This document shows, piece by piece, positions 1-8,200 of a stretch of DNA of 64,000 nt. The position numbers were made by a program, and so were the translations under genes. A model generated the notes under the pieces. That model worked only from the letters and a program-made list of their open reading frames with translations. It made no database searches and was not told where the DNA came from. Origin of the DNA: Oligoflexia bacterium (GTDB taxonomy: Bacteria > Bdellovibrionota > UBA1018). Numbering within the stretch: the first letter of the stretch is position 1; each line of letters starts with the position of its first letter. The stretch covers positions 89,469-153,468 of the forward strand of contig JAMPXJ010000005.1 of NCBI GenBank assembly GCA_023701205.1, in the 5' to 3' direction.

Positions 1-653
1 CTGCTTCCGCCGACAGTCAAAGTCACCAGATCCGCCCCCCGGGAAGCCGCGTAATCCAAGCCCCGGATGACACTCTCGGTTGTTCCCGCGCCAAAGGCAT
101 CGAGAACCGCGATCGGAATGAATTCAACCGCGGGCGCCAATCCATAGGCGGGAGAAACCAAAAGGCTGGCCTCGAAGGTGCCGATATCGTTTCCGTCCAG
201 AGGATCGCCCGTGCGTAGGTAAGTGTTGGCGCCATAGACGTCATCGACATATCCGTTCAGGTCGTTGTCGACTTTATCGGACTCGAAACCCGAGCCCCGT
301 TCCCCTGAATTCACGGCAACCGAGTCGATCAGTCCGGGCAATCTGAAATTCGCGCCCGTCGAAATGACCGCGATTTTCAGGCGACGATTCCCTCGAGTGA
401 GCCGCCACGCTTTTTCCATCTCCAGCTGCTTGAAATGATAGCTGTCCTGCGGGGACATTTGCGGCGGCTCCGCCAAAAGCGATCGCAAGCTTTCCGCTCC
501 GAACAATTCATACCGCTCCGCTAATCCCGCCGTTTCACGAATCGACTGCGTGTAAACCGTACCGGCAATCGCCTCCGCGCCGAGCGAGTTCGTGATCAAG
601 GCCGCGACCCAACAAGCCTTCAAGCCGAGCTTCAAGTTCCTTCCCTTTTTCAT
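1..653 (-). CDS. Secreted subtilase-fold (S8) protein lacking catalytic Asp and His, 3' end outside window
   Basis: I read about 217 codons from an ATG at 653 to the left edge, so the C-terminus is missing. The start MKKGRNLKLGLKACWVAAL gives a signal peptide. From about residue 80 it follows the subtilisin fold closely: MEKAWRLTRGNRRLKIAV resembles the equivalent stretch of the intact subtilase at 8201-9421, then the DxDxNGYVDDVYG strand and GLDYAASRGADLVTLTVGGS. The Asp of the D-T-G motif is Ser98 (AVISTGANF) and the His of H-G-T-H is Ile157 (DIGTFEAS). The nucleophile region lies outside the window. By family knowledge a subtilase without Asp and His cannot act as a normal serine protease, so I call it a pseudoprotease. 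The frame is fully open, so it does not look like simple decay. A non-enzymatic role such as binding or inhibiting is inference. Confidence 0.8.
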   Translation of the reverse strand, partial: MKKGRNLKLGLKACWVAALITNSLGAEAIAGTVYTQSIRETAGLAERYELFGAESLRSLLAEPPQMSPQDSYHFKQLEMEKAWRLTRGNRRLKIAVISTGANFRLPGLIDSVAVNSGERGSGFESDKVDNDLNGYVDDVYGANTYLRTGDPLDGNDIGTFEASLLVSPAYGLAPAVEFIPIAVLDAFGAGTTESVIRGLDYAASRGADLVTLTVGGS

Positions 654-955
654 ACTTCCCCCTACCCTTTTTGATTTCGAAGGTTTCACTTTTTTTCCTC
701 CGAATCGGCCGATTCGTTAACGGTGGTTTTCACATAAAGCCGGAAACGTAACAAGGCCACGGAAGGACCTCTTACCTCATTTCGTTAACTATTGTTAAGA
801 GGGAGTTGGAATAAATCATGTTTCGGGCAGGCAAATCCGATTCAATCTTCGGCGATCCTTCGAAGGTCGCCGAAAGCTCCAGCAACGCCGCGTAACAGGA
901 ATATCCAAATCGAAGAGCAGCAGCCCCTTGCTCAGCGCGCGTGAAGACTGTCCAG

Positions 956-979
956 AAAACCTGTCCCGGGACAGGTTTT
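956..979. repeat. 24-bp perfect palindrome in a 480-bp gap
   Basis: Positions 956-967 and 968-979 are exact reverse complements with no spacer, centred on CCTGTCCCGGGACAGG. The palindrome sits in the gap 654-1135, which holds no convincing gene; short reading frames there have no signal, domain or ribosome site. It could be an operator, a REP-like element or a transcript hairpin. I see no second copy in the window. Confidence 0.6.
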
Positions 980-1135
980 GATCTCCTACTCCGGGCACGC
1001 CGAAATGGGCCGGAAGAAGCGCAAACAGCCTGGGAGCGATAGGGAGGGGGCCCAGTCCGAGATCCGCCTGGCAAGGGCCCTCTCATCACGGCCCGAAAGG
1101 CAAAACGCCCGCCGAGGATCCCCCTTTAGCCCGGC

Positions 1136-1708
1136 ATGCAAGCTTCCGATAGTACCGCCATGACCTCTCAAGCCGACTTCCAGGCCCCTCCGGCAAACCT
1201 CGAACGGGTCTTCGAGCTGATCGCGCGCTCTCCCTTTGGCGTCGGGATTCTCGAGAGATTCCAGCCTCTTTACCAGGGCGGAAAGGTCATGATCCGGCCC
1301 TACCCCCTGGAGATCGTGGCAAAGCTTCGCGAGGCCATCGGACCGGATCAGCCCATCGGGGCGAGCTTCGTTGTCGACGAGGATGGAAAGACCGGCACGA
1401 TCTACGCCGATCTGGGCAGCCCTCTCGGGATCCTGGCGCCCTTCCTGCTCCATGAGATGGTACATGCCTTGGATCGAGGAATCTGGAAAGCGGCCAGGCG
1501 TCCTCAGACCCGCAAGGAGCGCGATGAAACCATGCTGCTGGCGGAGACCGATGCCTTTGGCGCCCAGCATCGCCTCATCGAGGAGCTTTGCGTCCGGGTC
1601 AACGGCTATCGCGAGTTCATCGCGGCCCAATCCCAGCGCGCCCGGATTCTGCACGAGCGCCTGACCGCCGAAGATATCGCGACGCTCTATGGTTTCAAGA
1701 TCGCCTGA
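1136..1708 (+). CDS. Putative zinc metallopeptidase-like protein with HExxH motif
   Basis: The product is 190 residues, or 182 if the ATG at 1160 is used; neither has a clear Shine-Dalgarno sequence. The middle carries LLHEMVHALD, an HExxH zinc-binding motif, and about 30 residues later LAETDAFGAQH offers an acidic third ligand in the manner of gluzincins. There is no signal peptide or membrane segment, so it is probably cytoplasmic. I do not recognise a named family. The gene converges on the REC-GAF regulator at 1726 with a 17-bp gap. The opposite strand is also open over this stretch, but only the plus frame has a normal protein composition. A peptidase function is inference from the motif. 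Confidence 0.6.
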   Translation: MQASDSTAMTSQADFQAPPANLERVFELIARSPFGVGILERFQPLYQGGKVMIRPYPLEIVAKLREAIGPDQPIGASFVVDEDGKTGTIYADLGSPLGILAPFLLHEMVHALDRGIWKAARRPQTRKERDETMLLAETDAFGAQHRLIEELCVRVNGYREFIAAQSQRARILHERLTAEDIATLYGFKIA

Positions 1709-1725
1709 TTCGCGGCGAAGATCGC

Positions 1726-3117
1726 TCAAGCGGCCTGCTGCCTGCCGCCCAGCTCCAGGCGCGACTCCAACAGGCTGAGCCACTTTTCGGGATCTCCGAC
1801 CCGACTTCGTCCTTCCTCGGCCTCGACTTCCACAGGCGCGGGAAGCAGCCCCAAAAGCCGCCGGCGGGCCTCCTCCGAAGATATCCCTGAAAGCATCAGC
1901 CCCAGCTTATCCGTCGCGAGCTTCCCGACCCAGCCCAGGGGATATTCCGACTGAATCGCCCCGATGGAGGTTTTCATCGCCTCCGGCGGAATCGCCATGC
2001 CGATCAAGGTCGTACCCAAGTGGCGTTCGGCGTTCCGGAGCATCTGCAGACGCAGGACATCGAGGAAGCCCTGCCGGCCCACCACGCCCAGCTCGGGATC
2101 GATGTAGTTGAGGTCAGGAAACTGGGATTGGCCGAGGGACCCATCGCGGCGAAGAACGTCCGGATTCCCGGCAGAGCGCCTCCGCAGCTCCCGCCACTCG
2201 AACTCGGCCACCACCCGTTTTCCGAAAACAGAGAGCAGCTCGAGGTCCAGGAAACCGAAGTTCCGGGGCCTCAGGTCGATCAGACACAGGGTCCCCGCGG
2301 CCGTTGCTCCCTGGGGCGTGCCGATGATGAGCGGAACCCCGGCGTAAAAGCGCAGGCCGTATTCGGTGACCCAGGGGTTTTTCGCGAAAAACGGGTTACT
2401 CTCGGAGTCCGAGACGATGAGCGCCGCGCGCGCGCTCACCGCATGCGTGCAGAAGGACTCCTGACTCGGCCCGCTCCGCGTCTCCTCGACCGCACCGGAC
2501 AGGCCGCACGCCACGCTGAAGCGCTGCTCCTTTTCCCCGACGATGGAGATCATGCAGATCGGCACGTCAAAGACGCGGGCCACGTAATTCACGAAGGTAT
2601 CGAGCACGGGATCGGGCCGCGGACGTTCAAGCCCCATCTCGCGGACAACCCGAAGCCGAAGCGCTTCCGCCCGCGCGAGCTCGTTGTCGCGCGATTCCTT
2701 TTCGACCGGGGTCGGGGCCGCTGGCTCGCGCGGCGGCTTCCCTGCGCCCACGCGCTCCACCGTCTCGAGGAGCTTGTCGAGATCCACGGGCTTTTCGAGC
2801 GCCACTGCGGCGCCGCATTTACGCGCGGGCTCGAGATAATTCCGCATCGCGGTCACCGCGATGACCGGGGCGCGCCGAGTGCGACCGTTCGCGCGGTAAG
2901 CGTTGAGGAAGCCGAAGCCATCGAGCACGGGCATCATCATGTCGCAGATGATCACGTCGGGGTCGATCTCCTCGACGAGCTTCAGGCCTTCCTGGCCGTC
3001 TTTGGCCCAGAATGCCGAATAACCGCCCAGCTCGAGAGCGACCTGCAGCACTTCGGCGATCCCGCGGTCATCTTCGATCAACAGGACGGAGCTCGAGCTC
3101 TTCGTGTGGGGAGACAT
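1726..3117 (-). CDS. Response regulator: REC, GAF and degenerate GGDEF-like domains
   Basis: 463 residues. Residues 10-125 are a receiver domain with acidic pocket E15-D16-D17, phospho-acceptor D59 (VIICDMMMP), T89 and K109 (LEKPV). Residues about 150-310 form a GAF domain of the type that follows TVRP-GAF sensors, with SFCTHAV, a solvent cysteine, and FYAGVPL. Residues about 330-440 (YIDPELGVVGRQGFLDVLR...) have the spacing of a GGDEF domain but no GGDEF signature or metal-binding residues, so diguanylate cyclase activity is unlikely. I infer a cytoplasmic phospho-regulated sensor whose output is binding rather than catalysis. No histidine kinase lies next to it. Confidence 0.8.
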   Translation of the reverse strand: MSPHTKSSSSVLLIEDDRGIAEVLQVALELGGYSAFWAKDGQEGLKLVEEIDPDVIICDMMMPVLDGFGFLNAYRANGRTRRAPVIAVTAMRNYLEPARKCGAAVALEKPVDLDKLLETVERVGAGKPPREPAAPTPVEKESRDNELARAEALRLRVVREMGLERPRPDPVLDTFVNYVARVFDVPICMISIVGEKEQRFSVACGLSGAVEETRSGPSQESFCTHAVSARAALIVSDSESNPFFAKNPWVTEYGLRFYAGVPLIIGTPQGATAAGTLCLIDLRPRNFGFLDLELLSVFGKRVVAEFEWRELRRRSAGNPDVLRRDGSLGQSQFPDLNYIDPELGVVGRQGFLDVLRLQMLRNAERHLGTTLIGMAIPPEAMKTSIGAIQSEYPLGWVGKLATDKLGLMLSGISSEEARRRLLGLLPAPVEVEAEEGRSRVGDPEKWLSLLESRLELGGRQQAA

Positions 3118-3179
3118 ATGACCGGGATTTTATTCAAAACCCCGGCCAAAATCCCTGCCAGCGCCCAAGGGCTGTCCGG

Positions 3180-3371
3180 TCAGGACGATTTTTTGACCGC
3201 GCAGGTGTTGAACTTGAATATCGGATAAAGCGGGCAGAAGCCGAAGGCGCCTGTCAAGAGAGGCACCAGCCCGATCCAGCCCCAGGGCGTCGGACCGACA
3301 TAAACCAGGGCCAAAAGGCCCAGCCCGACGACAATCCGCAAGATGCGATCCAAACCCCCTACATTGCACAT
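3180..3371 (-). CDS. DUF2892 inner-membrane protein
   Basis: 63 residues that begin MCNVGGLDRILRIVVG and contain two hydrophobic helices (IVVGLGLLALVYVG and WIGLVPLLTGAFGFCPLY), the usual make-up of DUF2892/YgaP-like membrane proteins. The family often occurs with rhodanese or sulfur and nitrogen stress genes; here it lies downstream of a Crp/Fnr regulator on the same strand with an 85-bp gap. The function is unknown. Length matches the family. Confidence 0.8.
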   Translation of the reverse strand: MCNVGGLDRILRIVVGLGLLALVYVGPTPWGWIGLVPLLTGAFGFCPLYPIFKFNTCAVKKSS

Positions 3372-3456
3372 TTTCGATTCTCCTTACCTCCACGATAGCG
3401 GAGCTCGCTCGCACGAACAGTGACAATGTTACACAGTCCGATCGGCCTTTCTTACC

Positions 3457-4128
3457 TCAGCTCTTTCCGCGCGCGAGCACCTCCAGCTCGCCTGGGTTTC
3501 GCAACTCGATGCGTCCCCGCCCGAGCGCCACCCAGCCTTTGCGCTCGAACTCCTTGAGCAGTCGGCTGACCACCTCGCGATGGGTTCCCAGCTCGGTAGC
3601 GAGCTCCTGATGGGTGAGCGTGAGCTCCGCCGGTGCGCCGCTCGCGGCCCGCTGTGAAAGTCGCTCGGCCAGGCGGCAGTCCATCCGTCCGAAGGCGACC
3701 TCCTCGATCAGCAGGATCAGGTCGGTCACGCGCTTGCCGTAGATCGAAAACACGAAATCCCGGAACTTCGCCGAGGCACCCAGAAGCTCGTGAAAACGCG
3801 AGCGCGGGACGACCAGGGCTTCGACCTCCTGCTCGACCTCAGCCTCGGCCGGATATTCCTGCCGCGAGACCAGGCACGAGGTCGTCAGGATGCAGGTTTC
3901 CCCCGGCTCGATCCGGTAAAGCACGATCTCCCGGCCGCTCTCCGAAACCTTCTGCACGCGGATCGCGCCCTGCAGGACGAAAAGATAGTTCTCGCAGGCA
4001 TCGCCTTCGCCGAAGATGCGGCTCCCCCCGTCCAACCGGACCCTGCGGCTTCCTTCGAGGAGTCGCGACAACATTCCCGGCTCGAGCTCCCGAAGGCCGG
4101 GGTACGAATTCAAAAGAGGTTCGTTCAT
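3457..4128 (-). CDS. Crp/Fnr-family transcriptional regulator
   Basis: 223 residues. Residues about 10-130 are a cyclic-nucleotide-binding-type beta roll (GSRIFGEGDACENYLFVLQG; a dimer helix near 125-150 follows). Residues 168-200 are a winged HTH, LTHQELATELGTHREVVSRL, with recognition-helix residues E185, S188 and R189. That E-x-x-S-R set is the one FNR-class proteins use to read TTGAT half sites. The four cysteines (45, 79, 85, 151) are not spaced like the FNR iron-sulfur ligands, so the signal is unknown. The gene probably controls the DUF2892 gene beside it. A perfect FNR-type site lies upstream of nrfHA at 23962-23975 and is a candidate target. Confidence 0.88.
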   Translation of the reverse strand: MNEPLLNSYPGLRELEPGMLSRLLEGSRRVRLDGGSRIFGEGDACENYLFVLQGAIRVQKVSESGREIVLYRIEPGETCILTTSCLVSRQEYPAEAEVEQEVEALVVPRSRFHELLGASAKFRDFVFSIYGKRVTDLILLIEEVAFGRMDCRLAERLSQRAASGAPAELTLTHQELATELGTHREVVSRLLKEFERKGWVALGRGRIELRNPGELEVLARGKS

Positions 4129-4239
4129 CCGGAAAAATTAGCACGCTCAGTCGGCATGATCCAGCCGCTCGGGTGTCCGCCGCGGAGGGCCGGGGGTTTT
4201 CGTTTGTTTCGCGCCTACGCCCTCCGCTAGGGTTCCCTC

Positions 4240-5034
4240 ATGAAAACGAGACAGAACGGCTCGGTGGTTTGGGTGCTCCTGCTAGGGCTCTTCGGCGCGC
4301 TCCCCTCCCAGGCGGCCCTCCGAACGAAGAAGGTGGAATACAAGCAGGGCGATACGCTCCTGCAGGGCTATCTGGCCTATGATGACGCCCGCCCCGGGAA
4401 GTCGCCGGGCATCGTGATCATTCACGAATGGATGGGGCTCAACGAGTACGCCGAAGGACGCGCGCGCCAGCTCGCCGAGCTGGGCTATGTCGCCTTCGCC
4501 GCCGATATCTACGGCAAGGGCGTGCGCCCGAAGGACGCGAAAGAAGCCGCCGAGCTCGCCGGACGCTACAAGTCCGACCGCAGGCTCCTGCGCGCCCGCG
4601 CCCGCGCGGCGCTCGACATCCTGCGCGCCCACCCTCGCGTCGAGCCGCGCAAGCTCGTCGCGATGGGCTACTGCTTCGGCGGAACCACCGCGCTCGAGCT
4701 TGCCAGGAGCGGCGCACCGCTCGTCGGTACCGTGAGCTTCCATGGCAACCTCGACACCCCGGAGCCGACGGACGCCAATTCGATCCGTGGCCGGGTGCTG
4801 GTGCTTCATGGCGGGGATGATCCTTTCGTGCCCGCCGCGCAGGTCACGGCCTTTCAGCAGGAGATGCGCGAGGCCGGGGTCGACTGGGAGATGGTGACTT
4901 ACGGAGGGGCGGTTCACAGCTTCACCGTCCCCACGGCCGGGAACGACCCGAAGAGGGGCGCGGCTTACAACGAGAGAGCGGATCGCCGCTCCTTCGAGGC
5001 GCTCAAGCGCTTTCTCAGCGAGATCTTCGGCTGA
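4240..5034 (+). CDS. Secreted dienelactone hydrolase family protein
   Basis: 264 residues with a signal peptide (cleavage near ALPSQA-AL). The alpha/beta hydrolase core has the nucleophile elbow GYCFGG with a cysteine nucleophile, the acid in HGGDDPFV, and the histidine in GGAVHSF, which is the Cys-Asp-His triad of dienelactone hydrolases. The segment HEWMGLNEYAEGRARQLAELGY is typical of this family. The substrate of periplasmic members is generally unknown. It lies 44 bp upstream of the prolyl oligopeptidase gene on the same strand, so the two may be co-transcribed. Confidence 0.88.
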   Translation: MKTRQNGSVVWVLLLGLFGALPSQAALRTKKVEYKQGDTLLQGYLAYDDARPGKSPGIVIIHEWMGLNEYAEGRARQLAELGYVAFAADIYGKGVRPKDAKEAAELAGRYKSDRRLLRARARAALDILRAHPRVEPRKLVAMGYCFGGTTALELARSGAPLVGTVSFHGNLDTPEPTDANSIRGRVLVLHGGDDPFVPAAQVTAFQQEMREAGVDWEMVTYGGAVHSFTVPTAGNDPKRGAAYNERADRRSFEALKRFLSEIFG

Positions 5035-5078
5035 GGAACGCCTTTGCCGCACGCGTTTTTCCGGGCTAGACTCGGGGG

Positions 5079-7241
5079 ATGAAAAAAAACGCGGCGACTT
5101 TTGGCGTCCTGGCCCTGATCTCCTGTCTGGCGGCCTGCTCCTCGCTTCTCAAACGCAAGCCGGCCTCCGAGCTCGCGGCCGAGAACGATCCGCATCTCTG
5201 GCTCGAGGAGGTCGAGTCCGAAGCGGCGCTCAGCTGGGCGCGCGCCCAGAACGAGCGCAGCCTTCCGCAGCTCTCCCAGCACCCGCGCTTCGCGCAGCTC
5301 GAAGGGGAGCTTCGCAAGATCGTGACCGCCAAGGACCGTATCCCCTATCCTTCGCTCTCGGGCGACGGCTGGGTTTACAACTTCTGGCAGGACGCCAAAA
5401 ACATCAAAGGCCTGTGGCGGCGGACTCGCCTCGCCGAATATTCCAAGAAATCCCCGCGCTGGGAAACCATTCTGGACCTCGATGCGCTTTCCCGCCAGGA
5501 GAACGAGAGCTGGGTCTGGGACGGGGCTGACTGCCTCCCGCCTGAATATGAGCGCTGCCTGATCACGCTCTCCCGGGGCGGCAAGGACGCCTCGGTGGTG
5601 CGGGAGTTCGACCTTGCGCGCCGCGAGTTCATTCCCCTCGAAAAGGGAGGGTTCCACGTTCCCGAGGCCAAGTCGCGCGTGTCGTGGCTGGATCGCGACA
5701 CGCTTTTCGTCGGAACGGATTTCGGCCCCGGCACGCTGACGGATGCCGGCTATCCGCGCCAGGTCCGCCTCTGGAAGCGCGGCGCGCCCCTGCAGGACGC
5801 CAAGCTCGTCTTTGAAGGCGAGAAAGCCGATGTCTCCTCCTTCGGGTACGCGAGCTTCGCGCCCGAAGGCACGACTTATTTCGTCACGCGCAATCCGAGC
5901 TTCTTCGAGGAGGAGAACTTCCTGCTCGAGCCTTCCGCGGACCGGACGCAGGCGAAGCTCCTCAAGCTCCCCTTCCCGCGCGACGCCGAGCTTCAGGTGC
6001 TTTTCAAAGGGCTGCTCATCGCCAAGCTCCGCACCGAGTGGAAGACCCCGGGGCGCGCCTTTCCCGAAGGCTCGCTGGTGTCGCTGGCCATGGATCGCCT
6101 GGCGGACGCCGATCCGATCGCGTCGGTCCAGGTGCTCTTCAGGCCGCACGCGCGGGCCTCCATCGAGCAGGTTTCCCGCACGAAAAACCACCTCTACCTC
6201 AAGGTGCTCGACAACGTCCGCAGCCGCGTGCTCGAGGCCGTGCGCGACGAGTCCGAGTGGCATTACGAGCATCTCGAGCTGCCGGATAACGGCACGATCA
6301 GCCTGGTGAGCGCGACGAAATTCGACGATCGCTTCTTCGTGAGCTTCCAGAGCTTCCTGACCCCGACCTCGATCCTGCTCGTGGACGGCCAGAGCGCCCG
6401 CAAGCCCAAGGTCGTCAAGAGCCTGCCTGCGCGCTTCAATCCTGAGGGACTGATGATCGAGCAGCTCGAGGCCGTGAGCGCGGATGGGACAAAGATCCCT
6501 TACTTCGTGGTGCGCCCGAAGAATCTGGCGTTTGACGGAAAAGCTCCGACGATCCTTTACGGCTACGGAGGTTTTGAAATCTCGAGCGTCCCTTACTACT
6601 CGGGAGGAATCGGCAAAACCTGGCTCGAGAAAGGCGGCGTCTACGTTCTCGCGAATATCCGCGGCGGCGGCGAGTTCGGCCCCCGCTGGCATCAGGCCGC
6701 GCTCAAGACCCAGCGCCAGCGCTCCTTCGACGATTTCATCGCCGTGGCCGAAGACCTGGCCCGACGCATGATCACCTCCCCCGATCGCCTGGGCATCTGG
6801 GGCGGCAGCAACGGCGGACTGCTCGTGGGCGCCACCTTCGTGCAGCGCCCGGAGCTCTTCCGCGCGGTCATGTGCGAGGTGCCGCTGCTGGATATGTTGC
6901 GCTACCACAAGCTGCTGGCCGGCAGCTCCTGGATGGGCGAGTACGGGGATCCCGAGGACCCCGTCATGGCCGAGGCGATTCAGAAGTACTCGCCCTACCA
7001 GAACGTCAAGACGGGCGCGCGCTATCCCAAGGTCTTCTTCTTCACGTCAACGCGGGATGACCGCGTTCATCCCGCGCACGCGCGCAAGATGGTCGCCCGG
7101 ATGCGGGGGCAGGGGCATGACGTGCTTTACTACGAAAACATCGAAGGCGGGCACGGCGGTGCGGCCGACCTGGAGCAGACCATCCGCAACTCGGCGCTGA
7201 AGTACACCTACTTCCACGAGCGCCTGGGGCTGGGACGCTGA
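5079..7241 (+). CDS. Prolyl oligopeptidase family serine peptidase (S9A), lipoprotein
   Basis: 720 residues, the usual S9A length. The N-terminus has a lipoprotein signal ending LAAC, so the mature enzyme should be lipid-anchored in the cell envelope. Residues about 45-460 are the beta-propeller. The catalytic domain carries GGSNGG (Ser about 577), the acid in TSTRDDRVHP and the histidine in EGGHGG. It should cut short proline-containing peptides in the periplasm or at the surface. The start ATG at 5079 follows a weak GGGG run. It follows the dienelactone hydrolase gene and converges on 7276-8142. Confidence 0.92.
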   Translation: MKKNAATFGVLALISCLAACSSLLKRKPASELAAENDPHLWLEEVESEAALSWARAQNERSLPQLSQHPRFAQLEGELRKIVTAKDRIPYPSLSGDGWVYNFWQDAKNIKGLWRRTRLAEYSKKSPRWETILDLDALSRQENESWVWDGADCLPPEYERCLITLSRGGKDASVVREFDLARREFIPLEKGGFHVPEAKSRVSWLDRDTLFVGTDFGPGTLTDAGYPRQVRLWKRGAPLQDAKLVFEGEKADVSSFGYASFAPEGTTYFVTRNPSFFEEENFLLEPSADRTQAKLLKLPFPRDAELQVLFKGLLIAKLRTEWKTPGRAFPEGSLVSLAMDRLADADPIASVQVLFRPHARASIEQVSRTKNHLYLKVLDNVRSRVLEAVRDESEWHYEHLELPDNGTISLVSATKFDDRFFVSFQSFLTPTSILLVDGQSARKPKVVKSLPARFNPEGLMIEQLEAVSADGTKIPYFVVRPKNLAFDGKAPTILYGYGGFEISSVPYYSGGIGKTWLEKGGVYVLANIRGGGEFGPRWHQAALKTQRQRSFDDFIAVAEDLARRMITSPDRLGIWGGSNGGLLVGATFVQRPELFRAVMCEVPLLDMLRYHKLLAGSSWMGEYGDPEDPVMAEAIQKYSPYQNVKTGARYPKVFFFTSTRDDRVHPAHARKMVARMRGQGHDVLYYENIEGGHGGAADLEQTIRNSALKYTYFHERLGLGR

Positions 7242-7275
7242 GCTCGCGCGCCTCCGGGAATTACAACGGACCGGA

Positions 7276-8142
7276 TTACATCGGGATAAAGACGCCGGCG
7301 CGGTTGAGCTCGCGCCCGATGCCCCGGCTGGAGCGGTCCAGCGTGGCGATCCCGCCTTCATAATCGCCGCCTGCAGCGAGGCTTGCAGCCGAGGCCCGCG
7401 CGGAATTGGCCTCATTGATCACGCGCTCGAGGGTCTCGGGCGTGACCTTCTCGCCGGCCATCACCTGAAAGAGCAGCACCAGCGTCTCATTGCGGCCCAG
7501 CTCGTACTGGTATTCTTCGGCCTTGGTGGCGAACTGGACGGGCTTGACGAGCGTGTCGCCGTCGCGGAGTTCCACGATCGCGCCTTTGAGGATCTGGTAA
7601 GCCACGCCGAGCTTCTCGCGGCCTTCGTCATGCCTGCCTTCGGCGGCGAGGCGCTGCGCTTCGGCCAGGATCGGATCGAGCTGGCGCGAGATCTCCTCGG
7701 CCCGCTGCGTGCGCCCTTTTTCCTGTGCGACGCGACCCAGGGCCTGCCTCAGCGCGGTGATGCTCTCGTTGAAATTCTCGTAGTCCTTGCGTTTCTTGTC
7801 GATCACCGCCTGCGGCGAACCCGCCATGCGGACCGCCTCGAACATCGTGCGCGTGGCAAGCGTGAGCATCTCATCCGCCAGCGCGAGATCACCCGAATTG
7901 TAGGCCGTGAGAGCGATCGCGTAGAACTCCCGCGCCTTCTCCCGCGCCGCCATCGCAGCTTCGCTTCCGCTCGCTTCCACCTGGCGCGCTGCCGAAGAAA
8001 CCTCGAGCAGCCGCTTCACGTTGGCGAGCCGGCTCGCCACTGCCGCGGGGCTCGGAGCCGCGGCTACCGCCATGGCTGAAGTCGCTGCCGTTGCTCCGAC
8101 CGTTGCCAGGACCAGAAAAGAAACCAGCTGAATTGCGCGCAT
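7276..8142 (-). CDS. Secreted helical protein of unknown function
   Basis: 288 residues from the ATG at 8142, chosen because AAGGAG lies just upstream and the first 30 residues (MRAIQLVSFLVLATVGATAA) form a signal peptide; a longer frame starts at 8172. The mature part is almost entirely alpha-helical and Ala/Glu/Arg-rich, with repeats resembling TPR-like helical hairpins (YAIALTAYNSGDLALADEML, AEAQRLAAEGRHDEGREKLG). I recognise no family. It is probably a periplasmic scaffold or binding protein. It lies 58 bp downstream of the subtilase lipoprotein gene on the same strand. Confidence 0.7.
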   Translation of the reverse strand: MRAIQLVSFLVLATVGATAATSAMAVAAAPSPAAVASRLANVKRLLEVSSAARQVEASGSEAAMAAREKAREFYAIALTAYNSGDLALADEMLTLATRTMFEAVRMAGSPQAVIDKKRKDYENFNESITALRQALGRVAQEKGRTQRAEEISRQLDPILAEAQRLAAEGRHDEGREKLGVAYQILKGAIVELRDGDTLVKPVQFATKAEEYQYELGRNETLVLLFQVMAGEKVTPETLERVINEANSARASAASLAAGGDYEGGIATLDRSSRGIGRELNRAGVFIPM

Positions 8143-8200
8143 GAAGCACTCCTTGGCGGAGTCTCGTATCAAAGTTGACTACGCGCGTCAACTCAGCCGA

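Noticed and set aside
772..1089. Short frames in the gap before the HExxH gene
   Set aside because: No ribosome site, no recognisable protein, and the frames cross the 24-bp palindrome.
4965..6908. 647-codon minus-strand frame over the prolyl oligopeptidase
   Set aside because: The opposite strand encodes a complete S9A enzyme; this frame has no motif.
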